Of a stretch of 64,000 nucleotides of DNA, positions 61,969-64,000 are shown piece by piece. The notes under the pieces are model-generated. The model made no database searches. It was given only the letters and a program-made list of their open reading frames with translations, and was not told the DNA's origin. How positions within the stretch are numbered: position 1 is the first letter of the stretch; the number at the start of each line of letters is the position of its first letter. Both the position numbers and the translations under genes were made by a program. This DNA comes from Platycnemis pennipes. Taxonomy: Eukaryota; Arthropoda; Insecta; Odonata; Platycnemididae. The DNA is taken from the NCBI GenBank assembly GCA_933228895.1, contig OW121849.1:123694849-123758848 (forward strand). The letters run 5' to 3'.

Positions 61969-62171
61969 CTTTCGTAGTGGAAACTTAGAGAGAGATAGAA
62001 TGGAGACAACCTGGCTGGAATTTAAGGGGTTCCGGGTTTGAGTCTCGGTCAAGGCGAATGATTGTTTTGTCTGTGGATATTCAGCTATTGTTCGCTTTAA
62101 ACGGGAAACTCCATTAAGGTTTTCGCGATCCTTGAACTGCTGTTATTGTCATTAGAAGAGAAGAGCGACAA

Positions 62172-62240
62172 TATCATCTAAACTTACACCGATGCCTTGC
62201 AAGTTACCACAAGGATGAGTGGCAGGGGTTACTTACCATT
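62172..62240 (-). mobile_element. diverged LINE 3' tail, reverse strand
   Basis: Reading the reverse strand: ATGGTAAGTAACCCCTGCC, ACTCATCCTTGTGGTAACTT, GCAAGGCATCGGTGTAAG and TTTAGATGAT. This tracks the LINE tail CCCCCTGCCACACACCC, GTGGCTTGCAGGGTAT, GTGTAGAAGTAGATG with scattered substitutions. Only the tail remains. Confidence 0.6.
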
Positions 62241-62714
62241 CATCACTGTCGAATGAACCTAAAACCTGGTTGTAGTGTTAGGTAAGCTCAATTCCCATAG
62301 AGAACACGTCAACTTGCCATAAAATATGGCTTTTTATTTCGAGCAGTAGTCATGCGGCGTAGTTAGTGTACAAGTGTAACAATAAAACCCACAAATTCTC
62401 TATGGTGTTCCAAAATGGGTCCCCGCCTACACAGTGCCAAGTCCAGGCTAGGAAATCATCGCCATACCGGCACTGCAGGAGACGCCCGGCAAACAGAGGC
62501 AGCCATTCCCACAACGCTCCCACACCCAACCCACGAAACACCTCAATGTCCGTCAAATACTCACAGCACGGCCATTCCGAACAATGTAACTTGCGGACAC
62601 CACCTCGGCAAAGGGAGTCCACTCCGTCCCCAGAGTGGTCGGCAATAGCGTGTGCTCCTAAAGGAAGGCGCCAAGGGGTCCAACTTTAACCTCCTGTCCT
62701 ACGGACGGAGTACT
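62241..62714. other. unrecognised stretch before MITE copy C
   Basis: Frames of 107 codons (forward) and 90 codons (reverse) overlap between 62350 and 62690. The reverse product is rich in Leu, Trp and Cys and has no motif I recognise. The base composition differs from its AT-rich neighbours. It may belong to an unidentified element. Confidence 0.3.
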
Positions 62715-63256
62715 GAAATAGGGTCGTTTACCATATTGTTTTCATTGCCGAATCTGATAGAGTTTGTTAAATAAAAAGACCCGTATTTTTCCGGTTTTTT
62801 GATCCGTCAATTATTTCTCGAGTTATAAGTGGCGAAAAACTGATGTTTTTAACCCTTTCGAAAAAATGGGCGTGGTGCAACCTCTGACGTATATCGACTT
62901 CGTCCAATCATAACTGAGCCCGCGAAGCTACTTTGCCTTATCGCAATGGGGGGGACACAGCTGACTCTACCAATAGGAGCAGTTGCGACAGCATCTGTGC
63001 GAGCAGACCTTGCGAGAAACCCCCTCCACTCCCTTCCCTTCCCCTAAAAGCAGTCAAAGACGGGAGGAAAATGACGTCAAATATATCAAAGCAGATTGTT
63101 CGGTGGGAGTCACCTTTTGCTTATTTTAATTTTTGATTTATGAGGGAATGGTTGTGGTTAGAAGATTAATTTTTTCACTAAAATTCTTTTTTCGTTTCCA
63201 TCTAACGATTTCGTGTACAAAATTGCGATTTCGGTTCCGAGTAAACGCCCCCGTTA
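62715..63256 (+). mobile_element. MITE family 1, copy C (~542 bp)
   Basis: Same orientation and content as copies A and B. The left end is GAAATAGGGTCGTTTAC (one extra base and one substitution) and the right end, on the other strand, is TAACGGGGGCGTTTAC. The TGACGTCA palindrome is kept (63072-63079). The outermost bases have diverged more than the GTCGTTTAC core, which argues that the core is the functional part of the TIR. No ORF and no clear target duplication. Confidence 0.8.
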
Positions 63257-64000
63257 AGGCAATATTCACATACCACCCGAGTAGGGACAGGTGTACTGCG
63301 CTGTGCTATTCACACAGATTATATTTTGAGTTAAATACCGCGGTATGGTTTCCGGAAAAGAGGTAGTACCAAATAAATACGTAGCATGAGTTTGACAAAG
63401 ACGCTTCTTTCATCGTTAGATACAAACCAAACGGTATATCAGTGATAAAGATGAACGAGCGCGTCCGTGACATTTGGGAAGCGGATTAACCAGTGACGAC
63501 ATCCTCTCTTAGGCCGAGAATTTAATTTTGCAAATTAAATTATTAGAGAGCATGAATATGCAAAATCATGCAAAAATCTGTGAAAAGATAGTGACAGACA
63601 CTTATCTGTGAACATTCATAATTCATCCGAGAAGTACAGGTATCAAGAAAACTCGTCAGCTAACTGGAAGGCCGTCTCTATTGGGAGGCAGCCTCAAAGG
63701 TCGACAGAGGGACGGCTTGCGGGCCTTTAAAATTTCTAGATATTCTCCATCTCAAATTGTTCAAGGACTTGAATTTTCCGCATTTTTTTTTTCTCGATGG
63801 CTGATTAATGGCTGGGGTGAATTACTTACAGAAAGCAGAAACTCAATGTGGAGAGAAAGCGTATTTTAATGCACATAGCGTAATATATTCGAATAACAGA
63901 TTTAGGGAAATGTGTGCTCTAAAAATAGTCATTTCATTCATTATTCACGTTGGTCTCTAAAATGTAATTAGAAATTCATCTTTTTTCTGTAATTTTCCAT
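63257..64000. other. gene-free right edge
   Basis: AT-rich sequence with frames up to 62 codons. No element or gene was recognised before the window ends. Confidence 0.5.

Noticed and set aside
61734..62009. 91-codon reverse frame containing SSIGRAPDRKSQDSGFESL
   Set aside because: This peptide is the familiar conceptual translation of a tRNA-like sequence. The frame is an artefact of the SINE head at 61.9 kb.
62025..62060. Second SINE on the plus strand near 62.04 kb
   Set aside because: GGGTTTGAGTCTCGG resembles a box B but nothing else of a SINE was found.
1..64000. CRISPR array, bacterial operons or integrated phage
   Set aside because: No regularly spaced direct repeats, no dense same-strand ORFs and no ribosome-binding-site pattern. 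The window is eukaryotic.

Overview
This window reads as non-coding nuclear DNA from an animal, most likely an arthropod. It is AT-rich overall with scattered GC-rich patches, has no long open frames and no operon-like layout, and is littered with decayed transposable elements: a CR1/Jockey-type LINE family, an RTE-like LINE end, hAT and other MITEs, tRNA-derived SINE pieces, and microsatellites. The arthropod call is an inference from the element families and base composition. No host gene is recognisable, so the species cannot be named from this sequence.

No complete host protein-coding gene can be supported. The longest open frames (about 115-255 codons) lie in GC-rich or purine/pyrimidine-biased patches, usually overlap equally long frames on the other strand, and have low-complexity Pro/Ser/Arg-rich products. 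They are treated as chance. Recognisable coding sequence is limited to broken retroelement ORFs: a reverse transcriptase fragment at 41.6-42.4 kb, a related C-terminal piece at 18.9-19.2 kb, and an RTE-like C-terminal tail at 24.4 kb.

Layout from left to right. A LINE 3' tail lies at 0.2 kb and MITE copy A at 2.25-2.79 kb, with a possible TATA/Inr promoter just beyond it. GC-rich patches occur at 1.0-1.65 and 5.2-5.7 kb, and a 43-bp palindrome at 7.5 kb. The stretch from 7.6 to 18.9 kb is largely featureless apart from GC patches near 15-17 kb. A LINE 3' end is at 18.9-19.4 kb, a clean hAT MITE with an 8-bp target duplication at 21.86-22.11 kb, and an RTE-like tail at 24.4 kb. A CpG-rich patch at 26.7-27.4 kb is followed by a 200-bp palindrome with a hammerhead-like motif at 27.6 kb. 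SINE-like heads are at 28.6, 32.6, 39.7, 47.0 and 61.9 kb. MITE copy B is at 36.7-37.3 kb. The most structured region is 40.0-43.85 kb: a TTAA-flanked foldback with two ~570-580 bp inverted arms around a LINE fragment. Beyond it are paired hAT-like ends at 44.4 kb, a second hammerhead-like palindrome at 48.4 kb, a long hairpin at 50.1 kb, a reverse-strand LINE tail at 53.0 kb, further GC patches at 58.6 and 61.4 kb, another LINE tail at 62.2 kb, and MITE copy C at 62.7-63.26 kb.

The items most worth follow-up are the foldback element, the three-copy MITE family with a 16-bp terminal inverted repeat and a conserved internal CRE palindrome, and the palindromes carrying CTGA...GAAAC motifs that resemble Penelope-type hammerhead sequences. 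All calls were made by eye. No database search or folding program was run.
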